From Lanius collurio (taxonomy: Eukaryota; Chordata; Aves; Passeriformes; Laniidae), in contig JACBWW010000018.1 of assembly GCA_020086605.1 (NCBI GenBank), forward strand, positions 16,441,714-16,505,713: DNA of 64,000 nucleotides, in the 5' to 3' direction. A program made the position numbers and the translations under genes. Below the pieces are notes generated by a model. It saw only the letters and a program-made list of their open reading frames with translations. It was not told the DNA's origin and made no database searches. Shown here one piece after another: positions 48,831 to 62,205 of the stretch; within the stretch, counting starts at the first letter, position 1; the number at the start of each line of letters is the position of its first letter.

Positions 48831-51800
48831 AACACAAGAAGGCAATTACTGACCTTAATTGCTATTTCCACCACACCTCTTCTGTCTTGTCCTCTGTTTT
48901 CTCCGAGGCTGTTGCTCCTCTCACAGCAGAGATATCCCTGTGGGCTGTCATTCTGTCTCGAGATTTGCTCAACTCATCTCATCCTCACAACTCCACTTGC
49001 ATAATCCACTGGTGTTACATATCAGATGGCAGAAAGGACATCAGGCACATTTTGAAAGCTCTTTTCACATTTTATTTTGAAAGCTCTTTTCACATTTTAT
49101 TTGTTCATCCCAGTTCTTCAGTAACATTCAAGGCACCTCTCTCAACCACTGTTGACAAGGGCAAGAACACTTCCCTGGAGAAAGGATTTTTTTTCTTTCT
49201 CACGCAGTAATTAATCTGGGTTGGATTCCAGAAATTTCTTCCAGTGTTCAGGAATCAGTCAGGACAGTATCCATTTGCAATAACCATACTGTCCTGCACG
49301 AAAGGAAGAGTTGGTCCTAGGCTATCTCTAAACCTTTGTCCCTGGCAAATTCATCCAAACAAGACTTACCTCAAATTTTCTGTTCTGTCCACAATTCTGA
49401 CGGTCCAAGTGCAAGATCTGGGCTACCAGATACTGCTCTGGAAAATTGTCAAAAAGAATGCTGAGGCTGCAAATACTCAAACATTAGGAAATGCCAGAAG
49501 TAAAACTGTCTGTACATTAATTACTTCTTCCTGACAGTTCAGTGAGAAATGGGTATGTGCTGTGGTCAACTTAGGAAATTCTTGCTTCTGGTTCAGCTCC
49601 TCTGCAGCTGAGTGCAGAGCACTGCCAAGATTACACAGCACTCCACAATCCAGGGAGACTGAAAGGGCACCAGGCCTTGGCAGCGCCCTCACCATCAGGG
49701 ATACAGCACCACAGCACCTGTGTAAGGTCTGCACTGCTTTCACCTAAACAGCATTGCATTACAACAACAAAACAGGCAAAACGAACCAACCAAACAGCCC
49801 AAACGAAACAAACAACAAAAACAATGGGAAAACAAAAAGAGGAATGTTTGCAGCGGTCACTTTCCTTCCTAATAGCCAGAGCTCTTGCTTTTTTTAGTTT
49901 TGCTCTCACTGCATGTCAGTGATGCCATAAACTTGGTAAATCTCTATAAGATGAGATATACTGCCTGGTTTTCCTTTGAGATGATAAGGGTGACTATGTA
50001 GTACTAGCAGAGAACGTGATGGGTGTTACAATTCATTGTAATTCAGAGTGATAGAATGTAAATGAACTCCATCTATGTGCACGAATTGTAGGACTTCAGT
50101 GCATGAATTAAGGACTAAAATACTAATAAAGTAGCTGTGAGATCAAGCAGGTAGAGACAGGTGTTTACAGAGATGCTTTCTGCAAGCAAGTTGTTTCGGG
50201 GAAAATCAGTTTTCCTGGTTCTAATACCTTCATTAAATGTGAGCAGCACCTCTCCATGCAAGCCTTACTCATTATTATCTGACAAATACTGTCACAAGAG
50301 CTTATTGGCAGAGATGGAAGATGTTTAGCCAGCTCAGAAAACCCTATTTTCTAATGAAGATTTTAGACCAGAGGAGTGGGAAGAAAATACAGGGGAAGAA
50401 CAGACCAGAAACAGTCTCACCTGCCATCTACAACTTGACTTTCATTAATCAACCTTCAAGCTCTTTGGGAAAGTTAACATCAGGATTGATTATCCTCAGA
50501 AACAAAGCAAGTTCATGAGAGTCACAGAGAAGCTATGAACAAACCTAGGAACAAAATTTTAATTATGAAGTCCCATTCCAGTATTTTGTCTATGCAACTT
50601 AAAGAGTTCATCAGTCTTCAAGTCCCAACAAAACAGATGATGGAGGAAAAAAACCTACCCACTTTATTTATAATGCATGTAAGCAAAGTTCTCTTTTCCT
50701 GATCAGAACAGAAACATTGAGTGGGAATTTCTTTTGCTCACATTTCCCAGTCTTGTGTTCACTCCAGCTGCGCTCTAAGCTACATTCTGTCTCTCTCAGT
50801 GCTTGTCTGGACATAGAATGTCAGTATAACTTCCCTCAGAGAAATTCTGATGCCTCCAACCAGTTAACAGCTCCTGTTATGAAGCTCTGGAAAGATCAGG
50901 GAGTGCGGGGGAGGAAGGGACAGCTAAGCTGAGAAATCCAAATTAGTGTCTCCACGGGGGAAAAAAACAACAACAAAAAACCAAACTCACAAACAAACCC
51001 CAAAACTTGCTTAGCAATGCCTGTGCTGCTTAGTTTGAGGCCAGGCCAGGCAGCAAGAACACCAGGCAGTGTTTACCAATATGTGCTGAGCCCATCCCTG
51101 TAACAGCCACAAAACGAGCCCTGGTTTTCTGCCAGAGCAGATGACTCACCCTCTGGGCAGAGGTGTGCCAGGAACCCTTCCCACCCCCAGCATGAACATT
51201 CATCATTTGCTTCACATCTTCCTAGAGATGCTCATCTTTGCTTCCCACTCCTATGGCCTGAAACCTTCATTACAAAAGCAGGTTTCCTCATCTACTCAAA
51301 ACAACCAAACTTAGTATCTGTCATCTTAACTGGAGATGCAGCTCTTGCAATAGTATTTGTGTCAGAGAAGTTCGAGCAAGATTTACGTGAAGAGCCACTG
51401 CTCACGTGCACTGAAAATACTAAAATACACATCATTGAAACAGCTTCCTTGTTTTTTCTCTCCTTGTGAACTCCAGCCCAAGCTTTTGTGAAATGATTTT
51501 GCTTCACTGTATTTCAGCTTGCCCACAGCTTTCACCCCACAGAGTTCAAAGGGTCAGGCTCAGCCCAGTCCTCTTGGTGAGTCCAGACTTACTCAGCTGG
51601 ACTCAGATTTCTCTCACAGTAAGTCCTTTTTTTTTCTTTTTGTTTTCTTTTCTTAAGTTGCATCATAATCACTATTATTAATAGGCAACTTCAAGGCTTA
51701 ACTCATCTTAATTCTGGTAATTTTAACTGTATAAATCATACCCTCACTGATGGTTACGTGAGCATCAACAGCTTTCAGGAGTCTTTAACTGTTGAAAAAC

Positions 51801-53864
51801 TTGCAAACTTAACAAGAGATTCTGTGTACACATAAGACAGCACTCACTTCCTTTGAACCAGACAGGACCGGCTGGATGAAATGGGGAGAAATAAAACATA
51901 TGAAGAAATGAAGTTGTGATGTACACAAGCACCAAGTGAAGTTATTTAGATATTTTCATCAGGTAACTCATTTTAAAGTCTCAAATAGCATCAAAATCTG
52001 AAAAATGGGTGGATAAATGACTGCTCAATAGCATAACTCAATAACACTGCAATTTTTGATATACATATGGAACTGTCAGAACCAGCTGACAAAACCATAG
52101 AAGTTATTGAATTTCAAATTGCTTCCCTCTGTTTTCTGTCTATTTAACTCTTGAACTGTAAGATTCATAGAAACATGCTGCTGGAAATGATGCTTATCAA
52201 TTTTTTCTGTTTCCATTTCTCTGCCCAAAAAACCTAAACTAACAGATAGCAGAGGCACACAGGCCTGCCCTTTGGCCTCTGATGGCTGCTCCACTTCCAC
52301 AGCTCCTGCAAAAGCATCTGCACACGCAGCACACCGAAGCAGAAGAGGTGCATGGAACTGCAGAGAGAAGTCAAGTGGTGGCTGCTCAGGAAATTAAGGC
52401 AAGAAAATGCTGCAATGCCAATGCGGCTCTGCAGCCCCCAAAACTGCCCCTGAGTTTCCTATCAGAACCTGAAGTTATTGCAATCCACTAGAGAAAAAAA
52501 AAAACCAAAACAAACCAACAAATTCTCATCTACACATTTTTCAAGACTGAACAATGCAAGGTTGTATTTAACACGTTTTGTTTTACTACCTCCCACACAC
52601 AAAAAATTGAACTCATTAGAAAACTAACTGAAATGAGTGCCCATACCTGTAACTATTGGTTTCTTGAAGTTTAATTCAGTTCTTAAGAAGCCCATGCAAA
52701 GCATTAAACCTTCATATTTCAGGATCATAACCTACATTGATTCCAATCAATAATCTTGATTTTGCAGAAACGTTTTGAGCTGAAGAGGGCAGACTGAAAA
52801 TCAGCAAGCCTGCTCAGAGAAATTATGATAAAATGTTGAAACAGGCAACTTGTGCAATTTTATGGATTTCCTTAATCTCCTTTTTAGACTTAAAGACAGC
52901 ATTAGCTGGGTTCTTGAACAAATTGTTGAAAGATATTGTGTAATGTATCAGTAACTGTGAAAGGTAAGTGTCAGGTTAGAGTTTGCTACACACCCATACA
53001 AATCTCTCCTGTAAACTTACGGGGTCCACAAAAAAAATAAAAAAGGAAGGATTGAAAGTTTTGCCTCTTTCTTCCATTTATTTGTTCTTTTCCACAGATC
53101 AATAGAACTTGTGCATTGTTTCACCTCCAAAATTTGCACCAGAAGATTTTAAAACTTAGCATAAATTTTTTTTTAAGAAAAAACATAACACACAAGTTAT
53201 ATGATCTGATAGATAGAAAAAGACTCTCACTAGTGTTCACATAATATCATAATTTAACCTAGAACCTGATTAAAGGGGAAACAAGATACTCTCCAAATTA
53301 TTAAATTACCTTCTGTTTTTCTTATTAAAGACAATACATTAGCTTTATGATGCATTAATTCATTCTTTTACACCTCAGAGTCCTCAGGCATTGTGTAGAT
53401 GTTCATTCTTCTGCAAAGAAACCACACAATAATTGTAGTATTTCAGAATAACAATAACTAATGCATTTCAATGTTCAACTACATTAAACTACCCAAGGTG
53501 TTACCATTATGCAAAACTCTTGATAACCTAGGATAACTGTTCAATAATTGGCACTTTGACCCAGTATCAAGACTCAAAAGGAAAAAAACATCTAAGTGAA
53601 AAAAGAGAGAGATCACAATTACAGATCACAAAAAAAGAGTGGGTGTGGCTTGGCAGACCACAAAGGATCACATAGTTTGGTTTTGTAAGGACTTCAGCTT
53701 GGGAAAACTGTAGATTGTCAGAGAGAGATGACTACAGCAGGCATATCCTTAGAAGGAGTTTGGATTCAGTAAAAGAAACTTCTCCACAAATCCAAATTTT
53801 CAGAAGTCATACACCAAAAAAAAAAAAAAGCCAAAACCCAATGACAAGTTAAAATTTTGATAAA
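48831..53864. other. Head-to-head spacer between the dead exon 9 and gene 4
   Basis: About 5 kb where exons 1-8 of the lost copy would lie. None were recognised on either strand. It contains a 25-bp tandem duplication (49054-49103), a CAAA-rich tract near 49760-49830 and short A tracts. It should include the gene 4 promoter, but no convincing TATA box was seen upstream of 53865. Confidence 0.5.
49054..49103. repeat. 25-bp unit tandemly duplicated
   Basis: GAAAGCTCTTTTCACATTTT plus five more bases (ATTTT, then ATTTG) occurs twice back to back (49054-49078 and 49079-49103), nearly identical. Confidence 0.9.
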
Positions 53865-56800
53865 ATGTTGGGTATTACTGAGATTTTTATAGCTCTAGTA
53901 GTATGTCTCCTGATTTTGCAGTTCCTAAAGCTGCAATGGATGCGTACCCAGCTTCCTCCAGGACCAGTTCCTCTCCCCATCATCGGAAATTTGTGGCTGC
54001 TGGACTTCAAACTTCGCCGAGAAACTCTCAGTAAGGTATTTATTTAAGCTCTGTGGTTGAAAATCAGTCTGAACCTATTTTAACTTAAACCGTGCATTGC
54101 ATAGGAGCAGCCTAAAATGCTATTTGCTTAAACCTTAAGCTTGATTACCAGCCAGTTTCAAAGGCTCCAAGGACCCTGCATTATTAAAAATATTTCTGAG
54201 CAATAAACACCAACATTGTTTTAGTCCTTGCTATTTTCCTCTCTCTTTTGGTTACATTCTCACAAGCACTGTCTCAGAATGGTATTTCTTTGGCAGTTTC
54301 ATTCTGTTTCTGTGTTGATATCCAGCCCTGTAAGTCACCTCTAGTAGAGCTCCCCTTGCCTGACACCAATGTCACTGGAACATCTCCATTAGAAGACCAA
54401 ACATATACTCTAAACAGACTCTTTTTTTTCTTGTCTTTACAGCAAAAAGATTTTTTGTCTGCTGTAAATAGGTTAATGCTAAAACAAAGCAGGAAAATCT
54501 GATTGCTGTTATGTTCACAGCACGAGTGCTTTATAAATCAATCAAAACTATTTTTTAAAAAGTAAGGAACTTGCTTCCCACTATTGCAAGGAAAATATAA
54601 GCATGATATGAGGAACGACAACAGAGGAAAATATGAAAAATCCTGTGGAAGCTATAGAAAAGAATGCAAGAACATTGCTTCGCTTTCTTTCTAAGTTAGC
54701 ATTTTGGCTCTTTAATAAAATAAAGAGAAAAGCTCTGGGATTTTGCCTGTATTCATTTGTTCTTTGATTCAGAGCTTGCAGAGTAACCTGCTGTTTTTCT
54801 TGTAGTGAAATTTCCAGAGCTGCTGTTCTAAGATGTCCTTAGCCTCTATTCCATAAGGAACAATTATGTTCTGTTCCCAAACCACACTAATAGCAGAAAG
54901 ATAATTTTTTTCTGAAACACGTAATTCAATTTGATGTTAACAAAGGGGATAATTTACAACTACAGAAAACCCTTAAATAAATTGATATTTGAGTGCATTA
55001 TTCCCCTGGTTTATAATTACAAATTTCCTTTATCAACTCTTCAGTTAACCAACATCTATGGAAATATCTACACTCTGTGGATGGGACAGACACCTGTGGT
55101 TGTACTGAATGGATACAAAGCAGTAAAAGATGGCATCATCACCCACTCAGAAGAAGTTTCTGGAAGACCTCTCACCCCTTTCTACAGAGATATGATGGGC
55201 GAGAAAGGTATAAGACGTTACACAAGGCTGAGACAGGAGCAAGGTGTACAGAAGGAAGGTGGTTTCCTGTGCACACACGTCAGCTGCTGCTGTAGCAGGG
55301 CATAACTGGGCTCTCATTGCAAAATTGTTTCATGCAGAGCTAAGCATGTTAAGGAAAAACCAAAAATTTCTTGTCTTATAAAGCACATCACTCAGTCTTT
55401 TTCCATCCTGACAGATCCAAAGGAATACCTGCCTGGAGAAGTTGCCCTTCAATTGTATAATTTCAAAACCAAAGGACTGTTCATGTAGAAGATATCTATA
55501 GACAAAGCTGTTCTGTCCTTACCGAAACTCACTCAGTTTCCAAGGACACATTTATGAGCAGCCAGAGGTCATAAAGTCCTCAGAAACCAAAACCCAGCTT
55601 CTAAAATCTGAAATCATTTTATCTTCTTAGTGAAACATAACCTCATCTAAATCAAAATTTGCCTTCTGAAGTGAAAGGATTTCCCTTCCCAGCAATGAAC
55701 TAAAAGTTTCTGTGTTTTCAGGTATTTTCCTGACAAATGGCCACACCTGGAAGCAGCAGAGGCGCTTTGGCATGACAATTATAAGAAGCCTGGCACGTGG
55801 TAAGAACAATTTGGAGCATCAAATTCAAAGAGAGGCCTGTCACCTTGTGGACATCTTTGCAAACACAAAAGGTAAATTCACTAGAAGAACAACACTCAGA
55901 GCTCTTCCTGAATTATTAGGGGTGGTAAAAGTTTCACAATACATTTTTACAAGTAATATAGGTATTTTCGATATTAGTAGAACTTTCACTGGCTTCTTGA
56001 CTGCATTCTTTGCAAAAAATGTTTTGTCTGCAGAGTGGGCAGTATAAAATTGTTTTTTTAAAACAAGGAGAGTTTAAAAATGTTTATTATCAACACAGCT
56101 GGTAATAATTCTTACACTTAGAGAGTATAGAAAAACACTTCTTAAAACACACAGTGTGTGACCTGCTGCAAGTCATTCTAGGACAGCAGACTTTTAGGAT
56201 TTGGCAGAGAAAGAACCCCAGCACAAGGAATGTATCATTCAGTTATCCAGCTAAACTTCTTTTTAAGGTTTAGATGAAATAGAAACCAATAGAATTTTAG
56301 TAAGCTGCCAAAATAAAGCAATTAAATATAAATATTCTGAGCAGCCAAATCCCTCACCCACATCGTGTTCCATACTGATGTGAAAACACAGAAAGGTTGC
56401 CTGAGGTCTCTCTCCAACTCCCCTTGGACCAGGCCCATCTCTTTTCCGAGAGCAACACATTCATACATCTTTAAAATGTAGGAGATGAAAAAAAAACAGA
56501 TACTCTGAGTCCCTGTACAGCTCAAGTCTTCACCTACCATGAAATCCTTTCTCAATCTTAAACTCAATACATGTATTTGCTCTTTCCAAGAACAACCAAG
56601 AGCATTGGACTGAAGTCAGGGAAGCATTTTCCATAGGAGCATACTTCAAAAGTTGTCCTTGCCATTGAAATGTGTACTTAATTTATTTTTTTCTGGATTT
56701 AATCCTTTTCAATGGCAGATGTTTTCCACCATATTATGTGAGCTTTGCCTTTTCACTTTGAGGGAAAAGAATACATATATGGTTGGATTGCTAAGTTGCT

Positions 56801-59800
56801 ACTTGAAAACCAAAAAGAGACAAGTCATTTCAGTAAAACTAAGAAAATAAAACTCTAAAATATTTTTGGGAGTTGTTGGGGGAGGGGGGTGTGATTGTTT
56901 GTTTTGTTTTATAACTGCCAAACTTAAATATCTACCTCCATATTTGAAGGCATATGCTCTAATTAATTGCTTGGGTTTCCACACAACCCAGACCACAAAG
57001 CAAAGAAAGGAAAAGAAACTTTATGTTTGTATTCTCAAAACTGATAATCACTGTGTTTTACAGGAGTAAAGAACAGATTGAAAATTAAGATTCCCTGCAC
57101 TTACAATTCATGCCGTTAATATGTATTAAACCAGGCCTCATTTATGTGAAATTTATCTAAAAGTAGTCTGATCTCTCACTGTTTTAACCATTAAAAAAAT
57201 GTCTGCCTCGTTTTTCTTGCTGTAGTCTATTCAGAAGTTCTCACAGCACCTCCCACATTCACAGGCAAACCTTTTGACCCCCACACTTCCATCGTCCGTG
57301 CAATTGCAAATATCATTTGTGCTGTTGTTTTCGGTCATCGCTTCTCCAGTGAGGATGAATCTTTCAGCAAACTCATCAAAGCTATTTATTTTGTGATCTA
57401 TTTTCAAGGTACTATCTGGGGCAGGGTAAGAACCTAATTTTCTCATTCTTGTTCCTTAAGGTGCATTTGCACTTGACAAGTAAAAACAAATTAAAAGTCA
57501 TTGACAATTATTCACAAACATTTCTGTTTCCAAATATACCATTGTTCTATGAGCTATAGTGAACAAATAAATCAATATATACCTTCTATATGTCATTATT
57601 TGCTTCTAATCCTTCTTTATGTCAATAAATCACATCCTAAAGTTAAAATTCTAGATCATCAGTGATTTTCAGAGATTTCCAATGAGCAATCATGCAGAAT
57701 ACTGTTCATTTAAGATTCTCAGTTCTTAAAATGAAAGCAACTTCTAAAATTTAACTTTCATTTAGTCTTGCAAATCCAGAAGTGCAAGTAATAAGAACTA
57801 AGTCTTCGAATTTATAGTTTTTTGAAAAGATATCTTGCTTCTCATGTAATTCATATAACTACCAAGAAAGATATCTTGTTTCTCATGTAATTCATATAAC
57901 TACCAAGAACTGAGTTATTCTGAACTTCCTATTAGATACAACTTCATCACATCAAGAAGAATATTTTTAAGTTCTTGAAACCCTAGCTATTGCTTAAATT
58001 GTGCAGATTTTGGCACACTGGCATTCTGAAAGACTATCAGGTTCTTCATAAAGGGATGCCTAAAAAAATTACAGCAAAAAATTCAAGGTTGAGAAAATCT
58101 GTTTGTGAGTCAGATTTAACACTCAATTACCCACTCATTCTTAGAACCCCTGCTCCATTATTAGATAATACATTATCAGGTATTAATCCAAAAAGTAAAA
58201 TACAATAACATTCCCAGTATTTAATCTCATTTACTTGTGTCTATTTCCCTTCATCCCAATTTGGTTTCCCATTTGTTGCAGTGACTTCACAGCTCTCAGG
58301 GATCTCACATTCCCTGCTCTCTGTTTACCACCACAGCTGTATGATGCTTTCCCATGGCTCATGCACCGTCTCCCAGGGCCTCACCAGGAAGCGTTTGCAC
58401 ACAGCGACTTCATGCACAGTTTAGTCACTAAGGAGGTCCAGGCTCATGAGAGACAGAACACAGGTGATCCACAGGATCTCATTGACTTCTACCTGACTCA
58501 AATAACAAAAGTAAGTATCTGTTTATCACATTCTCCCTTCCTTGGCTTCAATGCCTACCACAAACACCTGCTGTTTCAGTAACTGCCAAAGGATTTTTAC
58601 ATGCACACCATTTGTGCAGCACTGAAGGTGTTTATTTTGGTGGGCTGCTCACTGTTTTCATCAAACAATGACAGTTTCTATGTGACTGACAAAGTGTCTG
58701 AAATTATCTATTTCATAGTCTTCTTTGTGAATATACCCTACAGACCAAGGACGATCCTACTTCTACATTCAATAAAGAAAATATGGTTCAGACTGTGGTT
58801 GATCTTTTGCTGGGAGGGACAGAAACAACAAGCACAACCCTTCTCTGGGCACTGCTGTACATGGTACAATACCCAGAAATACAAGGTGAGCAAAAACAGT
58901 ATCAGAGAGAACTCCGTTCAACATCATAACAAACATCATCAGTGTAATTAGCTCAACCACTTGCAAGACATCAAAAAATCCCTCAGCTGTGCACACAAAT
59001 GGTGGTACATCAGCAATTCAGACCTAGAAAATGGAAGGCAAATAAATGAAACAAAGAGGTGCTTCCCTGTCTGGTTCACCAGCAACACTAGCAGAAATTA
59101 TTAGTAGTCACTGTTTTACTTCACTAGAAGGGGTTGGCAAGACAGAACAACATGTTAAAGACCTTTCACATGCAATCTAGCCTCCTCCTAACTTTCAAAG
59201 GGGAAGAGTTTTTTAGATACCTGATCTGATGCCTACTTATAAACAATGGAAATTATACCTGCCATTTGAAATTTTAATCCATTTTTTGAACTGTACTACC
59301 CTCACCACCAAGTAGGATATGTCTTAAATGAGACATCATCCTATGCTTTGAGGAGATGCACTTCCCTGAGCAACTGAAACCTGCACAACAGTCAAATCAC
59401 ATGCCAGTGCTTGTCATAGCAACATAATTTCTTAAATTTCCCTCGTACAGGACATTGTCATATAAAAATCTGATGGAAAAAATGGGGGGAAAAGTCGGGG
59501 GAAAAAAAGATATTTTCATTTCTCTGCAGAAAAGGTTCAAAGAGAGATAGAGGCTGTTCTGGAACCCTCCCATGTCATCAGCTATGAAGACCGTAAGAAG
59601 CTGCCCTACACAAACGCTGTGATTCACGAGGCTTTGCGCTACAGCAACGTAACCTCCGTTGGGGTCCCTCGACAGTGCCTGAGGAGCACAACCCTGCTGG
59701 GCTTTCACATTAAAAAGGTACACAGGACACCCTCCCGTTTCTTAAATCTTTGAGCTGTTCATATTTTGCATTTATATGACATAGAAGGAAAATCTAAAAA

Positions 59801-61825
59801 TAAAGAATCAGTCACTCGGGGAAAATAAGATCTCTGCTGTTTCTTGCAGGGCACACTTGTGTTGCCAAATCTGCACTCTGTGGTCTATGATACTGAGCAC
59901 TGGGCAACCCCTTGGAAGTTCAACCCAGATCATTTCCTTGATGTGGATGGCAACTTTGTGAACAAAGAGGCATTCTTACCTTTCTCAGCAGGTAACACCC
60001 TGACCTTGAATATTCTTGTTTGCTGTGTTTTGCTTCAAGGTTAAAAACACTAAGTTCTAAGATTTTAAAAATGTACATTCATAAAAACATATTTGGCACA
60101 AAGATTTAAAGTCTGGTCTTCTGCTGTAAAAGCCACAAATATTGTTGTGTATTTGTATTTTTCATATATTCAAACAGAGGATAAGTATGGCTGAGAGACA
60201 CAATGCTCTTTCCTCAGCATACGTGGGCTTCCTACCATAAGGGTATCTGAGCTTAGTATCTCCTAATGTGTCAAATCAAGGTAATTCCCTGTTAAAGCAA
60301 GGTAATTCCATTAAATCAGGAAATTTATTTATTTACACCTTACAAACAGAAAGGACAATGACAAAAGTAATGTGATTTTTCAAAATACACAAAGAAAAAT
60401 CTGTGAAAAAGTAGGAAATGAAAGCTCAGCCTCCTCAATCCTACCTCAGTAGTCTAGCACCAGGTTTTCTTGTATCTGTAGAAAACTAGCAAAATCCAGT
60501 CTTTTCAGTAGACTATTATTTGGCAACCAAAAGAATTGTAACTTTTCAAAAGCATACTACAATGTACAACTGAGTTAACTTACAGTGTAAAATGCAGGAA
60601 TTCAAAGATCTAGCAGGAAAAAAAGAGTGAAAAACAGTATGAAACAACTCTAGCTTTCTCTAGTTTACCAGTTTCTCCAATACAAAGATTATGAAAAAAA
60701 GCAACACAAAACAGGAAACTGGTATCATTACTAAAAATTTCCCACTGGGACACTATTACACACTTCCAGCAGAGAAAAAGCAAAGAGTATACTGAGTAAC
60801 ACACGGTCAGATTAAATGTGGTAAATCCAGATTTGAAAACAATTTGCCTAAATTGTCTGTAAATCCTAAAATCATCTTTGCAGAACAAGTATTTATCATC
60901 TTATCTCTTTCACTCACCAATTGGCCAGGAATTGAGACAACTAATTTGGGCTTCCATTTCTACCCTGGGATAGGACAATTTCTTTAACTTGCTCTGGTTA
61001 TTTTCTGATTATGTAATCAGACTATTTATATATTCTGAATATCTATCTTTTTTTTAGTCTAGAATATATAGATATCCTGAAATAACCCATGAAACAATAT
61101 GCCAAACAGCATCACTGAGTCTCTGCATCACTGAACATTTCACTCCCTTAACTTGCACATCTGATCCTGATGGACCCAATACATCCTTCTGAATTTCTGT
61201 TAAAGAAATTCTGATTCCATCCTTCTCCTTGGCTTCAGAACTGCATCCCAGAATGTTCCAGCCCCTCCCTTCTCAACAACCAAAATAAGACTCTGAAGTG
61301 TACGAATCTGAATTTTTAAAATCTGACTTAGCTGAGAAGGAATTCATGGCCTTCACAGAACAACAGCCAACAATGAATGGAAAGGGAGAATCCCATCCAT
61401 GCTCCAGGGGTGAAAAACCCCAAACAAACCCAACCAAAACACCAAATCAAACACTTGACAGAGATGCACAGTTTCTCAGTTAAAAGTCTCCCTCCCTCCT
61501 CCAAAAGCATCTCCTGTCCTTACATTAGGAAATAGGAAATAACTGTCTTACATGAACAGAATTTATGGAGCTCAGTAGAATTTTGTGTGAAATTCTTTTA
61601 AAGAATTTAACTTTACTCAACCAACTCTTTTGGTTTTTGTCTGCAGGGCACCGTGTATGTTTGGGGGAACAGATGGCACGAGTTGAACTGTTCATCTTCT
61701 TTACCAACCTCCTTCGGGCATTTAAATTCCAGCTCCCTGAGGGAGTGAAGGAAATCAATCTGGAGTACATTTTAGGTGCAATACTGCAGCCACATCCATA
61801 TAAACTCTGTGCTATTCCACGCTAG
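53865..61825 (+). CDS. CYP2J: Cytochrome P450 family 2, CYP2J-type (gene 4, inverted copy), 9 exons, intact
   Basis: ER-anchored P450 mono-oxygenase and the only plus-strand member of the cluster. Exons: 53865-54035, 55045-55207, 55722-55871, 57265-57425, 58337-58510, 58744-58885, 59530-59717, 59850-59991, 61647-61825 (171, 163, 150, 161, 174, 142, 188, 142, 179 nt). All junctions are GT-AG and the product is 489 residues. Exon 5 is exactly one codon shorter than in the other three genes, so frame is kept. Motifs: MLGITE start with anchor, PPGP hinge, [11 protein letters not shown]-helix GGTETTSTT from 297, EALR, FNPDHF (Gly replaced by Asp relative to genes 1-3), and GHRVCLGE with Cys435. 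A good AATAAA lies at 62200-62205, 375 nt after the stop. The C-terminus (LQPHPY..CAIPR) matches gene 1 best. Intron 4 contains a 41-bp tandem duplication. Whether this or another copy is the carotenoid ketolase CYP2J19 was not decided. Confidence 0.95.
57827..57908. repeat. 41-bp tandem duplication in intron 4 of gene 4
   Basis: Two adjacent units (57827-57867 and 57868-57908) share the core CTCATGTAATTCATATAACT, with a C/T difference in the preceding TATCTTG(C/T)TT. A recent slippage or duplication event. Confidence 0.88.
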
Positions 61826-62199
61826 TCTGCAGCACACTACAATGCTGAGAGACTTCAACCTGTTCATAACTGCAGATCCTTTGAAAATATTATCTCAATT
61901 GTATTCAAATGTAGGTAGCTCAACACAGCAAATGAATCGTGTTTTTATTTAGGAGGTCTGACCTCATCTACTATACTTTCTGAAATGAAAATAAGTGGAC
62001 TTGCCAAAGCTCACATATTTAAGTCTTCAGCATATACAAACACACGGTATTTCCAAAAAAATGTATTTTCACACTCACAGTAGCAGTGGATTAGCTGTAG
62101 GATTTTAGAGAAGTGGCCTGTATGGAGTAGTTTCCTGCATATGTGCTCTGTCAGGTATCCCACTCCTAAAAAGGCATAACTGTTCAGTAAGGATGCTTG

Positions 62200-62205
62200 A
62201 ATAAA
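62200..62205 (+). terminator. Polyadenylation signal AATAAA, gene 4
   Basis: The first good AATAAA after the gene 4 stop, 375 nt downstream, implying a 3' UTR of roughly 0.4 kb. Confidence 0.6.

Noticed and set aside
49631..49909. 92-codon minus-strand open frame with a Val/Phe/Cys-rich region
   Set aside because: The hydrophobic part is the complement of a CAAA-type simple repeat; no gene evidence.
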